Part shown: positions 34,884-43,866 of the stretch, one piece after another
Position numbering within the stretch: position 1 is the first letter of the stretch
Layout: the number at the start of each line of letters is the position of its first letter
DNA from: Planktothrix tepida PCC 9214
GTDB taxonomy: Bacteria > Cyanobacteriota > Cyanobacteriia > Cyanobacteriales > Microcoleaceae
Assembly: GCF_900009145.1 (NCBI RefSeq)
Contig: NZ_LN889803.1
Span: forward strand, 205,894 to 269,893
Direction of reading: 5' to 3'
Length of the DNA stretch: 64,000 nucleotides
Notes under the pieces: model-generated
What the model was told of the DNA's origin: nothing
Databases searched by the model: none
Seen by the model: only the letters and a program-made list of their open reading frames with translations
Translations under genes and position numbers: made by a program

Positions 34884-36395
34884 TCAACCATAAATTTTTC
34901 TAAACTCCAAGTTCGGTAAACTTCTCTCCACATTCGGATCAAAAACCGTCACCAAACAAAAACCCGAATGTTCCCGCACCCCATACCCCGAAGGTCGGTT
35001 ATTAGAACTCCCGCACCAAACCGGACGGTTAGCCGCCTTAGTGCTACACACCCCATGCACCAACTCTTCCCAGGCGTCCGCTTCCCCCCGCCAAATACTG
35101 TAAATGCGTCCCGGTTGCGGCGTTTTAGTCGGTTGAAAACCCCAAACTTTCGCCAGTTGACGCACCTGCTGATCAATACTGTGGCTAAGTTGCTTTAAAT
35201 AGGAAGCCGGATCACTCGTAAACCCAGAGTCCGACGCCAACTGTGTCACCGTAAATTCACTTCCGCGAAACCCACCAAAACGCTCTAAACGATGGGGAGG
35301 ACGTCGCCAACCGGGGCCAACTCCCCCCAAACGACTCGCTAAATTTAATAAATCTCCCACTAATTGATGATATTCCGAGTTACAATCCACATTAATAATC
35401 CAAGTTTCATGGGCCGTTTTAGCCGGAATATTCGCATAACCATTTCCCCCAGAATTTCCCTGAACTCGATACAGATAACTCGTTAACCGCAATTTTGCTA
35501 AAGTTCCCAACCCTCCAAACAATTTTTCCGTTAAAAGTTCAGCCTGTTTCCGGGGTAAAAAATCCAAAGCAAAACGGATAAAATAACCCCTTAAAGTGGC
35601 TCGTAAAACTTGCGGGCTCCAGCGATATTGTCCGGTTTGATTTTTGCTAGGATTATGCGATCGCACACAAGGTTTCATTCCTGTTAAATGAAGTTCCCAT
35701 TTTCCCGTCGGAACACTTGTCGCTAACCGTCCAAACCCCGAAGCCGTCCCCCGTCCTATTCCTCGGCGTTCTAACATTTCCTTGAGACGAATTTCTAACC
35801 AAGTTTTTTCCGCAGGTTTCGGGGGATTTTTTAATAAGACTTGTAAGCGAAAGCGATCAGGATCAGGATGGGGAGGTTTAGGAGAAACTTGCCATTGTAA
35901 ACTCAAGTTATTACTTTTTTGATCAAAAATTTGCCATTGCTGTTGAGCATAAAGAGGAAAAGCTTTTAAATCTTTCAATAAAATACTTTCAAACCGGATT
36001 TTTAGAGGTTGCCAACCGTTTAAATTGGGTTCTAAAAGCGTTAACCAAAATTGTTGTTCTTCATGAGGAATTTCTGACCAAATGGTTCTAATATATTTTA
36101 ATAAAGAACCCCGCACACTGGAACCGGGAATATAGGGAACGCCGCCAATTTGTGCTGGTAAAATTCCGCCTTCTGGAAAACTTCCTCCACCCACTTGAAT
36201 GGGACTAAGAATCTGTAATTTATCTAATTTTACCGTAAAATTTTTACCCGCCTCTGGGTAAATTTTCCCATTCCAAGCGTCTCGGACTTCGAGTAAATCA
36301 ACTTGATTTGTTTCCGGTGTCCAGCCTGTTTCTTTTCCTTTTTTAATCTCGTACTCGTACCATTTCGGTAATTCTGTCGGTAAAGATGATGGCAT
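34884..36395 (-). CDS. Double-RAMP protein, Cmr6-Cmr1 fusion-like
   Basis: A 503-residue protein with two RAMP domains. Domain 1 (residues 50-230) has LQILSPIQVGGG, IPGSSVRGSLLKYIRTIW and the Gly-rich loop RGIGRGTASGFGRL, like Cmr6. Domain 2 (residues 255-500) has SPQVLRATLRGYFIRF, LTEKLFGGLGTLAKLRLTSYLY and LASRLGGVGPGWRRPPHR. These match Cmr1, where an R-rich helix, an LFG motif and a GG(I/V)G..RRG motif occur. Cmr1 and Cmr6 cap the 3' end of the crRNA complex. The gene faces away from the other cas genes and lies upstream of the array on its strand. A fused subunit would explain why no separate cmr1 or cmr6 is found. Confidence 0.75.
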   Translation of the reverse strand: MPSSLPTELPKWYEYEIKKGKETGWTPETNQVDLLEVRDAWNGKIYPEAGKNFTVKLDKLQILSPIQVGGGSFPEGGILPAQIGGVPYIPGSSVRGSLLKYIRTIWSEIPHEEQQFWLTLLEPNLNGWQPLKIRFESILLKDLKAFPLYAQQQWQIFDQKSNNLSLQWQVSPKPPHPDPDRFRLQVLLKNPPKPAEKTWLEIRLKEMLERRGIGRGTASGFGRLATSVPTGKWELHLTGMKPCVRSHNPSKNQTGQYRWSPQVLRATLRGYFIRFALDFLPRKQAELLTEKLFGGLGTLAKLRLTSYLYRVQGNSGGNGYANIPAKTAHETWIINVDCNSEYHQLVGDLLNLASRLGGVGPGWRRPPHRLERFGGFRGSEFTVTQLASDSGFTSDPASYLKQLSHSIDQQVRQLAKVWGFQPTKTPQPGRIYSIWRGEADAWEELVHGVCSTKAANRPVWCGSSNNRPSGYGVREHSGFCLVTVFDPNVERSLPNLEFRKIYG

Positions 36396-36476
36396 AATAT
36401 TAACCTCAAATTGCCCTATTTTTTATTATATAATAATATTGTCTATATTCAACATTAAATCTAAAAATTCGTAGGG

Positions 36477-36621
36477 GTTGGGTCTCCCAACCCTCTTGGT
36501 ACTATTGGGATTATAAATTGATCGGAAGGGCGAGAAAACCTCGCCCCTACATTGATTGATCGGAAGGGCGAGAAAACCTCGCCCCTATATTGATGGGAAG
36601 GGCGAGAAAACCTCGCCCCTA
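36477..36621. repeat. Three tandem GGAAGGGCGAGAAAACCTCGCCCCTA hairpins and a GGGTTGGG palindrome
   Basis: Near-identical units lie at 36524-36550, 36562-36587 and 36595-36621, spaced by TTGAT-containing linkers. Each folds as GGGCGAG/CTCGCCC. A GGTTGGGTCTCCCAACC stem precedes them. The block fills the intergenic space between the Cmr6-Cmr1 gene and the GAF gene. It is another cluster of the GTAGGGGCGAGG repeat family. Confidence 0.8.
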
Positions 36622-36685
36622 CGGGGAAATCATATATTAATCTTAATATTGGTGGTGCGTGCGCTGCGCTTACGCACCCTACGGG

Positions 36686-39600
36686 TTAGGTTTTATTCAA
36701 TACATGGGGTAAATCAATCCCGACTTGATTATTGAAAATTTCCATATATCTTAAATCTCGTTCATCAAAACTGACTTTTAAATAATCAGGAATATCATAA
36801 ATATCTTTCGGATGATAAGGGGGATAATTTCCGGGTTTGCGTTTATTCAGTAATTGCGTTACTCCTAATAATTCCCCATCAAAACTTAAAATTGGCATAC
36901 ACAATAAACTACAAGTGCGATAACCCGTTTCTTGATCTGTTCCTTTTGCAGTTTGGGACTCAGGATGATCATAAACATCAAAAGGAATCATAATCGGTTT
37001 TTTCATTTGGGAAACTTTTCCTGCAAATCCTTCATTTTTATAGATATAAAAGGTTTCTATTGTGCCATCAATTCTCGGAATTCTTGTCCATAATTTATCA
37101 GGATCATAAGCATCGACTAACCACAGGGTACTGCGATCCGCATTGGTTAATTTTTTAGCAGATTCTATCACTGTATACAGAATTTTTTCAGGATCAAAGC
37201 CAATTTGACGCACGGAATTAATCGCCGATCTTAAAGTATCTGTAGCCCGTTGTTTTTGCAGGGTACTAATTTCTTGATGGAAAGATTGACATCCCTCTAA
37301 AACTTTAATAATAAATTCTGAGCGTTTGTGAAGTTGTTGGAGATCGTCGGGGGTAAATCCTTCTTGATTAATTTGCTCAGAATTTAAAACGGGAGAATCT
37401 ATTAATTTATTCAGCAGACGAATAACTGCAATTACTTGTCCGTCAGAATTAATAAACGGAAAAAATAAAGCATTGTGTAACTGTTCGCGTAAATCAAATC
37501 GCACCCCAACTTGAAGCCAAGGATCATCTAAGTTAGAAATCGAGTTCAGAACTAAGCTAGAATTAGAATTAAGGAGTCTTTCAGCTAAATTAACATCAGC
37601 CTCAATAATCACTTCAATCAGAAGGTTAGAATTATTGCTATCGGGAATAATTGACCAAAACTCATGTTTATCACTATTAAAAATAAAAATATCCGTTTGA
37701 GCAACCCTTAGCAATTTACTAATCGATTGCATCATAAATTCTAAAATATTATATAACGTGCTATAAAGTTCTTCATCTTTCTGGCTTCCCACCGCTTGAC
37801 TTAACATAGCCAAGGTATGATAAACTACCTTTTGTGATTGAAATTCGGCTAATTTTTTTAAGCGTTCATGCACTTTTGCATATTGTAAAATCACCCCGAC
37901 TCGTTCATTAAAAACCTGCATGGACTGGCGATCATTTTTATCAAAACTAGCTTTAAATTTTTCGGGAGCTTGGGGCCATAAAGCCGGATTATAATCGGGA
38001 TAATTACCCGAATTTAGTTTATTAACTAATTGAGTTACTCCTAATAGTTCCCCATCGGGATTTAAAACAGGCATACACAATAAACTACAGGTGCGATATC
38101 CCGTTTCTAAATCGGTTTCTTTAGAGGTTTGAGAGTCAGGATGTTGATAAACATCAAAGGGAATAATAATCGGTTCTCTCGTTCGTGCCACTTGACCCGC
38201 AAACCCTTCATTAATATGAATTCGTTTTTCAATTAAAGTACCATCCATTTGTCGAATTTTTGTCCAGAGTTCCTGTTTTTCTTCATCCACTAACCACAAG
38301 GTACTACGGTCAGCATTCATTAAGTTTTTAGCCGCATCCATCACCCGTTGTAAGATTTCTTTTGTATCTAATTGACTCCCATCTAAAGAACGAGTCGCTT
38401 CTGCTAAAGCGGCGGTTGCTTGTAATTTTCGGCTGGCTTGACGACAGGATTGACAACTTTCTAAAAACCGTCGAATATGAGGATCAAATCGCGTTAATTG
38501 TTCTTCATCCGCTTGGTTAAATCCTTCTTCTTTAACCCGTTTAGCTAAGGGTTCGGATTCAAACAGATTAGCTTTGAGTTTATTCAATAATTGAATAACC
38601 GCCACAACTTCTTTCGCGTGATTACAAATAGGATACGCTAAGACATTATAGGTATGATAGCCATATTTTTGATCGGCTAATTTGACTAAATTAGAACGAG
38701 GATCATCATAGACATTGTGAGGAATATTAATAATTTTTTTGGTTTTTGCGGCTTGTCCAGCAATTCCTTCTCCAACGGGAACTTGAATATTGAGAAATTC
38801 ATTCGTTTGATTTTCAGCGACTAAAGACCACAGTTCTGTTTTTTCTGCATTTAATAGATAAATGGTAGCGCGATCTGCTTTTAATAAATCTCCTAATTTT
38901 AAGGTAATTTGCCGTAATACTTCATAAATGACTTCATCGGAACTGGTTCCCTCGGCGACTCGACAAATTTGGGTTTCTAAGAGTTGAACTTTGAGTTTAG
39001 CCAGGGTTTGGATAAATTCGGGTTCAATAATCGCTAATTCATCGCGTAACTCCGCTAAGGCTTTTTGACACCAACTGGAAGTAAATACCTCTTTATAAAT
39101 CCGATTTCTAATTTCTAAAATTCCTTCTCGTTTACTAACTAAACCCGATAACCGTAATTCCATTTGTTCCAAACTATTATCAGCTAATATTTTTCCTTTT
39201 TCTCTAATTTTTTGATATAATTTTAATAAGTCAATACTGCGATTTTTTTGACGAAGGAGCCGATCTCGAATGGTTCTTAAATGTTCTGGTTCGTCTTGGT
39301 GTTCCCAATTATTAATCACCTGCGATCGCACAAATTTCTCGACCCATTCCGCCTCGGAACCCAGGGGAATCTGATCAGGACATTTAACAATTAATTTACA
39401 AATTTTTTGGGTTAAAAAGGGTTGTCCTGATGTCCAATCAAGAACGGCATCTAATAACGCTTGGGGATGTTCGGATTTCAGTTTTAATCCTTCCGCAATG
39501 GGTTGAGCTTCGTGGGATTGAAACCCATGTAATTCAATGCCATAACCACAATCAAAAGGTAAACTATTATAGTTGGCATCCTTCATCAAATCATAGGGAG

Positions 39601-40159
39601 AAGCCACCCCTAAAATGGCAAAGGTTAAACGGTTATATTCGGGAAGATCGGCACGTTTATTATAACAAGCTCTGAGTAATCCTAAAAATTCATTGGCTAA
39701 GTCTGGTAATCTCAATAAACTATCAATTTCATCAATAAAAATTATAATATCTTTTTCAAGTAATAATGGATGTTTTAATAAAATATCATGAATAAATTTA
39801 TTAAAGCGATTCATCGGGGATAAATCAGATTCTCGACAGCCCTCCTTAAAGCTCTCAATGGATTCTAAAAGATTAAAGTTCTCAGCTAAACTATCAATAA
39901 TATCCGCATAAAATTGTTTGCGGGTTAAGTCGGAACTAATAATAGCCGTTAAATCAATAGACGCACAAGCTAACCCTTGTTCTTGCAGTTTACGCATGGT
40001 TTTAACGCGCAAACTAGATTTCCCCATTTGACGACAAGTTAACACATAACAAAACATTCCTCCCATGAGTTGATGATATAATTCATGATCGGCTTTTCTC
40101 CAAACATAAGTCGGAGAATCGGGGGGTAAACTGCCACCAACTTTATATTCATAATTCAT
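36686..40159 (-). CDS. AAA_35 ATPase fused to four GAF domains
   Basis: A 1157-residue protein. Residues 1-340 are the cyanobacterial AAA-like domain (Walker A CRQMGKSS; Walker B IIIFIDEIDSLL). About four GAF domains follow, at roughly 390-560, 590-745, 765-930 and 945-1140. GAF 1, 2 and 4 carry the NADRxTLWLVD or KADRATIYLL strand. GAF 2 and 4 share PFDVYxHPxSQT...GYRTCSLLCMP and end in SFD(E/K)xD, similar to the NKFDE region of cyclic-nucleotide-binding GAFs. GAF 3 is degenerate. The gene lies 38 bp behind an adenylate cyclase gene with a related AAA domain. Sensing of a cyclic nucleotide or another small ligand is an inference. Confidence 0.88.
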   Translation of the reverse strand: MNYEYKVGGSLPPDSPTYVWRKADHELYHQLMGGMFCYVLTCRQMGKSSLRVKTMRKLQEQGLACASIDLTAIISSDLTRKQFYADIIDSLAENFNLLESIESFKEGCRESDLSPMNRFNKFIHDILLKHPLLLEKDIIIFIDEIDSLLRLPDLANEFLGLLRACYNKRADLPEYNRLTFAILGVASPYDLMKDANYNSLPFDCGYGIELHGFQSHEAQPIAEGLKLKSEHPQALLDAVLDWTSGQPFLTQKICKLIVKCPDQIPLGSEAEWVEKFVRSQVINNWEHQDEPEHLRTIRDRLLRQKNRSIDLLKLYQKIREKGKILADNSLEQMELRLSGLVSKREGILEIRNRIYKEVFTSSWCQKALAELRDELAIIEPEFIQTLAKLKVQLLETQICRVAEGTSSDEVIYEVLRQITLKLGDLLKADRATIYLLNAEKTELWSLVAENQTNEFLNIQVPVGEGIAGQAAKTKKIINIPHNVYDDPRSNLVKLADQKYGYHTYNVLAYPICNHAKEVVAVIQLLNKLKANLFESEPLAKRVKEEGFNQADEEQLTRFDPHIRRFLESCQSCRQASRKLQATAALAEATRSLDGSQLDTKEILQRVMDAAKNLMNADRSTLWLVDEEKQELWTKIRQMDGTLIEKRIHINEGFAGQVARTREPIIIPFDVYQHPDSQTSKETDLETGYRTCSLLCMPVLNPDGELLGVTQLVNKLNSGNYPDYNPALWPQAPEKFKASFDKNDRQSMQVFNERVGVILQYAKVHERLKKLAEFQSQKVVYHTLAMLSQAVGSQKDEELYSTLYNILEFMMQSISKLLRVAQTDIFIFNSDKHEFWSIIPDSNNSNLLIEVIIEADVNLAERLLNSNSSLVLNSISNLDDPWLQVGVRFDLREQLHNALFFPFINSDGQVIAVIRLLNKLIDSPVLNSEQINQEGFTPDDLQQLHKRSEFIIKVLEGCQSFHQEISTLQKQRATDTLRSAINSVRQIGFDPEKILYTVIESAKKLTNADRSTLWLVDAYDPDKLWTRIPRIDGTIETFYIYKNEGFAGKVSQMKKPIMIPFDVYDHPESQTAKGTDQETGYRTCSLLCMPILSFDGELLGVTQLLNKRKPGNYPPYHPKDIYDIPDYLKVSFDERDLRYMEIFNNQVGIDLPHVLNKT

Positions 40160-40197
40160 AAATTGCCTCCCTCAAATTTAATGTAAAATTAATACCT

Positions 40198-42111
40198 TTA
40201 TTCCACTGAAATCTGATAAACCTGCATAGAACCAATGCCTTTTAACTCTCTAAATTCACTCTTAATAATATTCAAACCCAGATGACGTTTAACAGCTTCA
40301 TAAACCATTGAAGAAATACAAATTCCCCTCGGATACGCTTCAACTTGCAAACGTGCTGCAATATTGACCCCATCTCCATAGACATCATTCCCATTAAAAT
40401 AAACCTCGGCGAGATGAATGCCAATTCGATGTTCCAAAACCGCATCAGAGGGTAATTCAGAGGCAGCGGTTATCAATGTTTTTTGAATTTCTTGAGCGCA
40501 TTGAACCGCTTTTACCACCGAAACAAAATACATCAGTAACCCGTCTCCTACTGATTTTAAGACCTGTCCTTCAAATTGTTGACATAATCGCGTCATTAAA
40601 TTCAAATCTCTAAAAACAGCCGCTAAGGTAGGTTCTTGATTTTGATGATGTTTTTGTGCGGAATCTTTGACATCAGTAAACATAATAGCCGCTAAAATAT
40701 TTCTCGTCTGCTCAGGAATAAGTTCTAGGTTTTCTAATCGTTTTTCTGCTGAAGGCAATGTGAGCAGGGAAGATTTTAAACGATCTCGAAAATATTCTCG
40801 ATATAAGATTTTTCTAATTTCTACTTGATTTCCTTGCAAATAAACTAACCCCATACTATTGAGATCAAAGGCTAATTTTGATTTTAACTCAATAGGTTGT
40901 TCCGATTCAACAACGGTTCTAAATGCTTGTGCGAGTTCAGGATATTTTTCTAAATTCCAAAGGTGTAATCGTAAATAATCCGCATAAATTCCCGTATCCT
41001 TGGGAGCGTCTTCTAAAATTTGTTTTAAACTTATTTTTTCTCGCACCATTTTATAAAAAGCAACCCGCAATAAATGGGGATGTCCTCCCAACATCTCCAT
41101 CAATTTCTCTATTTCAAAAGGCGTTAATTTAAACCCATGCCTCCGAGCAAGTTCCTGGACTTGTTGGGTATTTAATTCTGGGAGTTTGGCATCTAATCCT
41201 ACATTAAAGGGAGATTGATGAATATCTAAGGGAATATAAACTTCCGTTCCGTGAGCAATAATTAAATGCAGGTTTTTCCAAATCTCAATTTGTTTAGATT
41301 TTTCATGCCAAGCTCTCAGTAAACCAAAAAAATCATCAGCAATTTTTTCATGTTGAAAAATTCGATCAACCGCATCTAACCCTAAAACCAAAGGCTGTCC
41401 TAATTTGGGTAATAAATACCGAGCAAAATAGTTTGTACAATTATTTTTACTTCCTAATTCTTCATCCCAATATTGATTGAGTTGCATGGGGAGTTGTAAA
41501 TCATCCGCCACCATTGCACAAAAACGCCGTAAGAATCGATTCAAATCCGCAAAAACTTCATTATCCGTTAACTCAAAATTCACAACAACGGTACGACAAC
41601 CTTGACGTTGAGCATGGTTTAAGAGTCTCGCCATTAAAGAAGTTTTTCCCATCTGTTTTGGCCCTTTAATGCGAATTAAACTTCCGGGTTTGATAATTTC
41701 TTCATAAGCTTGAGATTCAATCGGAGGACGTTCAATATAAAAAGGAGAAAATAAATTAACTTGACCACCGGGTAATTCTAGCTCAAAATTTAGGGTTTCC
41801 TGAGATTTTTCTAAGGCTTGATTTGAGGAATTAAATTTATTTTGTTTTTTGAATAATTCTTGTAAAATTAACCGCACCGTTTTAATCCCAACTCTTTCTC
41901 CCGTTGCGTCTGAAAGTAGTTTCCATAAGTTGGGAGCTAAAATTGTTTGAACCGTATTTTCACTATACCCGATGATCCGAATTTCCTTGAGTTTAGCACC
42001 CAGCAGTGCTTGTCTGAGGATCGCCTCTTGAACTTGATCCAAAGGATTTTGAGTTCGATTAATAACCAGATGTTTAGCAAATGTAATTAGCTCTAAGACC
42101 TCTACATCCAT
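40198..42111 (-). CDS. HTH-AAA_35 protein with class III adenylate cyclase domain
   Basis: A 637-residue protein. The N-terminal 90 residues look like the HTH module (LVINRTQNPLDQVQEAILRQAL...LWKLLSDATGERV) common in cyanobacterial AAA_35 and STAND proteins. An AAA-like domain follows with Walker A KGPKQMGKTS and LVLGLDAVDRIF. The C-terminal 180 residues are a class III cyclase. Visible are the metal Asp in FTDVKDS, the adenine-selecting Lys and second metal Asp in LKSVGDGLLMYF, the Asp in NDVYGDG, and the transition-state Asn and Arg in VNIAARL. All key residues are present, so cAMP synthesis is expected. It is the first gene of a two-gene operon with the GAF protein. Confidence 0.88.
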   Translation of the reverse strand: MDVEVLELITFAKHLVINRTQNPLDQVQEAILRQALLGAKLKEIRIIGYSENTVQTILAPNLWKLLSDATGERVGIKTVRLILQELFKKQNKFNSSNQALEKSQETLNFELELPGGQVNLFSPFYIERPPIESQAYEEIIKPGSLIRIKGPKQMGKTSLMARLLNHAQRQGCRTVVVNFELTDNEVFADLNRFLRRFCAMVADDLQLPMQLNQYWDEELGSKNNCTNYFARYLLPKLGQPLVLGLDAVDRIFQHEKIADDFFGLLRAWHEKSKQIEIWKNLHLIIAHGTEVYIPLDIHQSPFNVGLDAKLPELNTQQVQELARRHGFKLTPFEIEKLMEMLGGHPHLLRVAFYKMVREKISLKQILEDAPKDTGIYADYLRLHLWNLEKYPELAQAFRTVVESEQPIELKSKLAFDLNSMGLVYLQGNQVEIRKILYREYFRDRLKSSLLTLPSAEKRLENLELIPEQTRNILAAIMFTDVKDSAQKHHQNQEPTLAAVFRDLNLMTRLCQQFEGQVLKSVGDGLLMYFVSVVKAVQCAQEIQKTLITAASELPSDAVLEHRIGIHLAEVYFNGNDVYGDGVNIAARLQVEAYPRGICISSMVYEAVKRHLGLNIIKSEFRELKGIGSMQVYQISVE

Positions 42112-42171
42112 GATCAGGCCCTCTTGCTTCCCCTTTTTCTTTTACTCTACTTTGAAATTTAACCCGATTTT

Positions 42172-42208
42172 AAAACCCTACCAAGTTATTTAACTTTAGT
42201 AGGGCTTT
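42172..42208. terminator. Hairpin downstream of the IS701-like remnant
   Basis: CCCTAC (42176-42181) and GTAGGG (42199-42204), with an internal AAGTT/AACTT stem, form a good hairpin between the cyclase start and the transposase remnant. It may be a terminator for minus-strand transcription of the remnant, or part of the lost IS end. Confidence 0.45.
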
Positions 42209-42276
42209 AGAAGGTTTAGCGTTTAAACCGCTTCAGTAACTCTGAGTAAAGCAAATTAGTAACCTTGCTCATCAAT

Positions 42277-42480
42277 TTAGCAATGATGTAATTGATGATA
42301 AACCACGCCAATTGCATTATTTGACATCTGAGTTAAGTTTTTTCGTCCACTTTCGCCCAATAATCCTCCTAAATAGTGCCTAAATCCTTTTTTTTGAGAT
42401 GGATTCTTCAATATATCATCGAACCTAGCACACCATCTCTCAAAGCATGGTGGCATAGCCGAGGGAGTGGTTTCTTTCAT
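42277..42480 (-). pseudogene. Truncated IS701-like transposase N terminus
   Basis: A 67-residue fragment whose sequence (MPPCFERWCARFDD, YLGGLLGESGRKNLTQM) I recognise as the start of IS701-family DDE transposases, which are about 400 residues long. Similarity ends at YHQLHHC and is followed by a stop and unrelated sequence. The catalytic DDE part is gone. No inverted repeats are visible. Confidence 0.7.
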
Positions 42481-42653
42481 AAGGGTTACTCAATGTGAAA
42501 TACTTACCCTATTGATATTATAGGCGTTTTATTCCTCTTTTTTGTTTAAGTCCCGCTTAATTCTCAATGCTCAATATCAGAAAGTTAGGCATTTTCGTTG
42601 TAGGGATTTGCCTTACAATGAAGGTTTGGACGGAATTTAATTTCAAACAAACC

Positions 42654-43340
42654 ATGAGTGTAGCAGACGAGAAAACCGTAGTTCGGGATTATTTTAATAG
42701 CACAGGATTTGATCGGTGGCGACGAATCTACGGTAATGGTCAAGTCAATAAAGTTCAACTGGATATCCGTCAAGGACATCAACAAACCGTTGATCGAGTC
42801 ATAGATTGGTTGAAAGCCGATGAAAACCTACCCGGTTTAACCATCTGTGATGCGGGATGTGGGGTTGGCAGTTTGAGTATTCCCTTAGCAGAAGCCGGTG
42901 CCGTTGTGTATGGGAGTGATATTTCCGAAAAAATGGTAGCGGAAGCCTATGAACGGGCTAAAAACCGCCTCAGCGTGATCCAAAACGTTACCTTTACGGC
43001 TCAAGATTTAGAAACCCTCCAGGGTCGGTATCATACTGTGATTTGTTTGGATGTCTTGATTCATTATCCTCAAGATCAAATTCCTGAGATGATTTCTCAT
43101 CTGTGTTCCTTAGCAGAGTCTCGTGTAATTTTGAGTTTTGCGCCAAAAACCTTAGCCTTAAGTGTTCTCAAAAAAATTGGGGAATTATTTCCAGGGCCGA
43201 GTAAAACCACTCGTGCTTACCAACATCGAGAAGCAGATATTGTTAAAATTTTTAGAGACAATGGTTTCTCCATTCAACGACAAGCTATGATTGGCACACG
43301 CTTCTACTATTCGCGCTTAATGGAAGCAACACGCACTTAA
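42654..43340 (+). CDS. chlM: Magnesium-protoporphyrin IX methyltransferase
   Basis: A 228-residue SAM-dependent methyltransferase that methylates Mg-protoporphyrin IX on the path to chlorophyll. Motif I is ICDAGCGVGSLSIPLAEAGA, followed by YGSDISEKMV and VICLDVLIHYP. The N terminus VVRDYFNSTGFDRWRRIYG and C-terminal RAYQHREADIVKIFRDNGF are typical of ChlM/BchM. The length is normal. I start at the ATG at 42654 (MSVADEK); an upstream in-frame ATG at 42567 would add a non-conserved hydrophobic stretch. Confidence 0.93.
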   Translation: MSVADEKTVVRDYFNSTGFDRWRRIYGNGQVNKVQLDIRQGHQQTVDRVIDWLKADENLPGLTICDAGCGVGSLSIPLAEAGAVVYGSDISEKMVAEAYERAKNRLSVIQNVTFTAQDLETLQGRYHTVICLDVLIHYPQDQIPEMISHLCSLAESRVILSFAPKTLALSVLKKIGELFPGPSKTTRAYQHREADIVKIFRDNGFSIQRQAMIGTRFYYSRLMEATRT

Positions 43341-43449
43341 AATTAGGGTCGGCAGGAGGGAGATCAAAGATCAAAAGATTGTTCTGTATCTTCCCCTGTG
43401 ATTGTTGCCTTGATGAGTGTTCTGCTCTCTCTGCTGGGGAGGAAAAACA

Positions 43450-43866
43450 ATGCAGTTCCTGAAGGTGATCACTGCGAGTTTATTAGTTCCGGTTGGAATG
43501 GGTTGTCTCTTGGCGATCGCCACTGAATTGATCAATCCTCATTCAACGGCTGATAGCAAACTCAGTATTATTTTAGGCGGATTAATCTTAGGTTTACCGT
43601 CCTTGGGAATCGGCGGATGGGTGGCTTGGGATTGGTATCAAGAACGCTCTCAGAAAATTCAAGCTCGTTCTCGACGGATTCGTTCTATTTTTTGGCATCT
43701 AGTCCAAGTTCAAGGCGGAGAAATTACGGTTCAAAAATTAGCACAATATACCCATTTATCTCGTTTTGAAGCTAAAGCATTTTTAGATCAAAAAGCCCAA
43801 GAATTAAATGGCACATTTGAAAAAAAATCAAATGGGGAAATTATTTATCATTTTCAGGTCGAATAA
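43450..43866 (+). CDS. Two-span membrane protein with C-terminal winged-helix-like region
   Basis: A 138-residue protein. Two membrane helices (ITASLLVPVGMGCLLAIATEL and IILGGLILGLPSLGIGGWVAW) are followed by a basic stretch (RSQKIQARSRRIR) and a cytosolic 60-residue winged-helix-like domain (ITVQKLAQYTHLSRFEAKAFLDQKA). GGGGAGG precedes the ATG at 43450. It overlaps the convergent GNAT gene by 39 bp. Function is unknown; this type is widespread in cyanobacteria near housekeeping genes. Confidence 0.7.
   Translation: MQFLKVITASLLVPVGMGCLLAIATELINPHSTADSKLSIILGGLILGLPSLGIGGWVAWDWYQERSQKIQARSRRIRSIFWHLVQVQGGEITVQKLAQYTHLSRFEAKAFLDQKAQELNGTFEKKSNGEIIYHFQVE

Noticed and set aside
32844-34919. Open frames of 70 to 134 codons running through CRISPR array 1 (for example 32844-33215, 33271-33594, 34515-34919)
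   Set aside because: They translate the repeat itself (FQHLFFLIEVAT and STPFLPNRSRY over and over) and change with each spacer; they are not genes.
26248-36790. Island direct repeats as attachment sites of an integrative element
   Set aside because: No integrase, tRNA gene or mobility gene is present; the repeat is a gene end, so homologous recombination is a simpler explanation.
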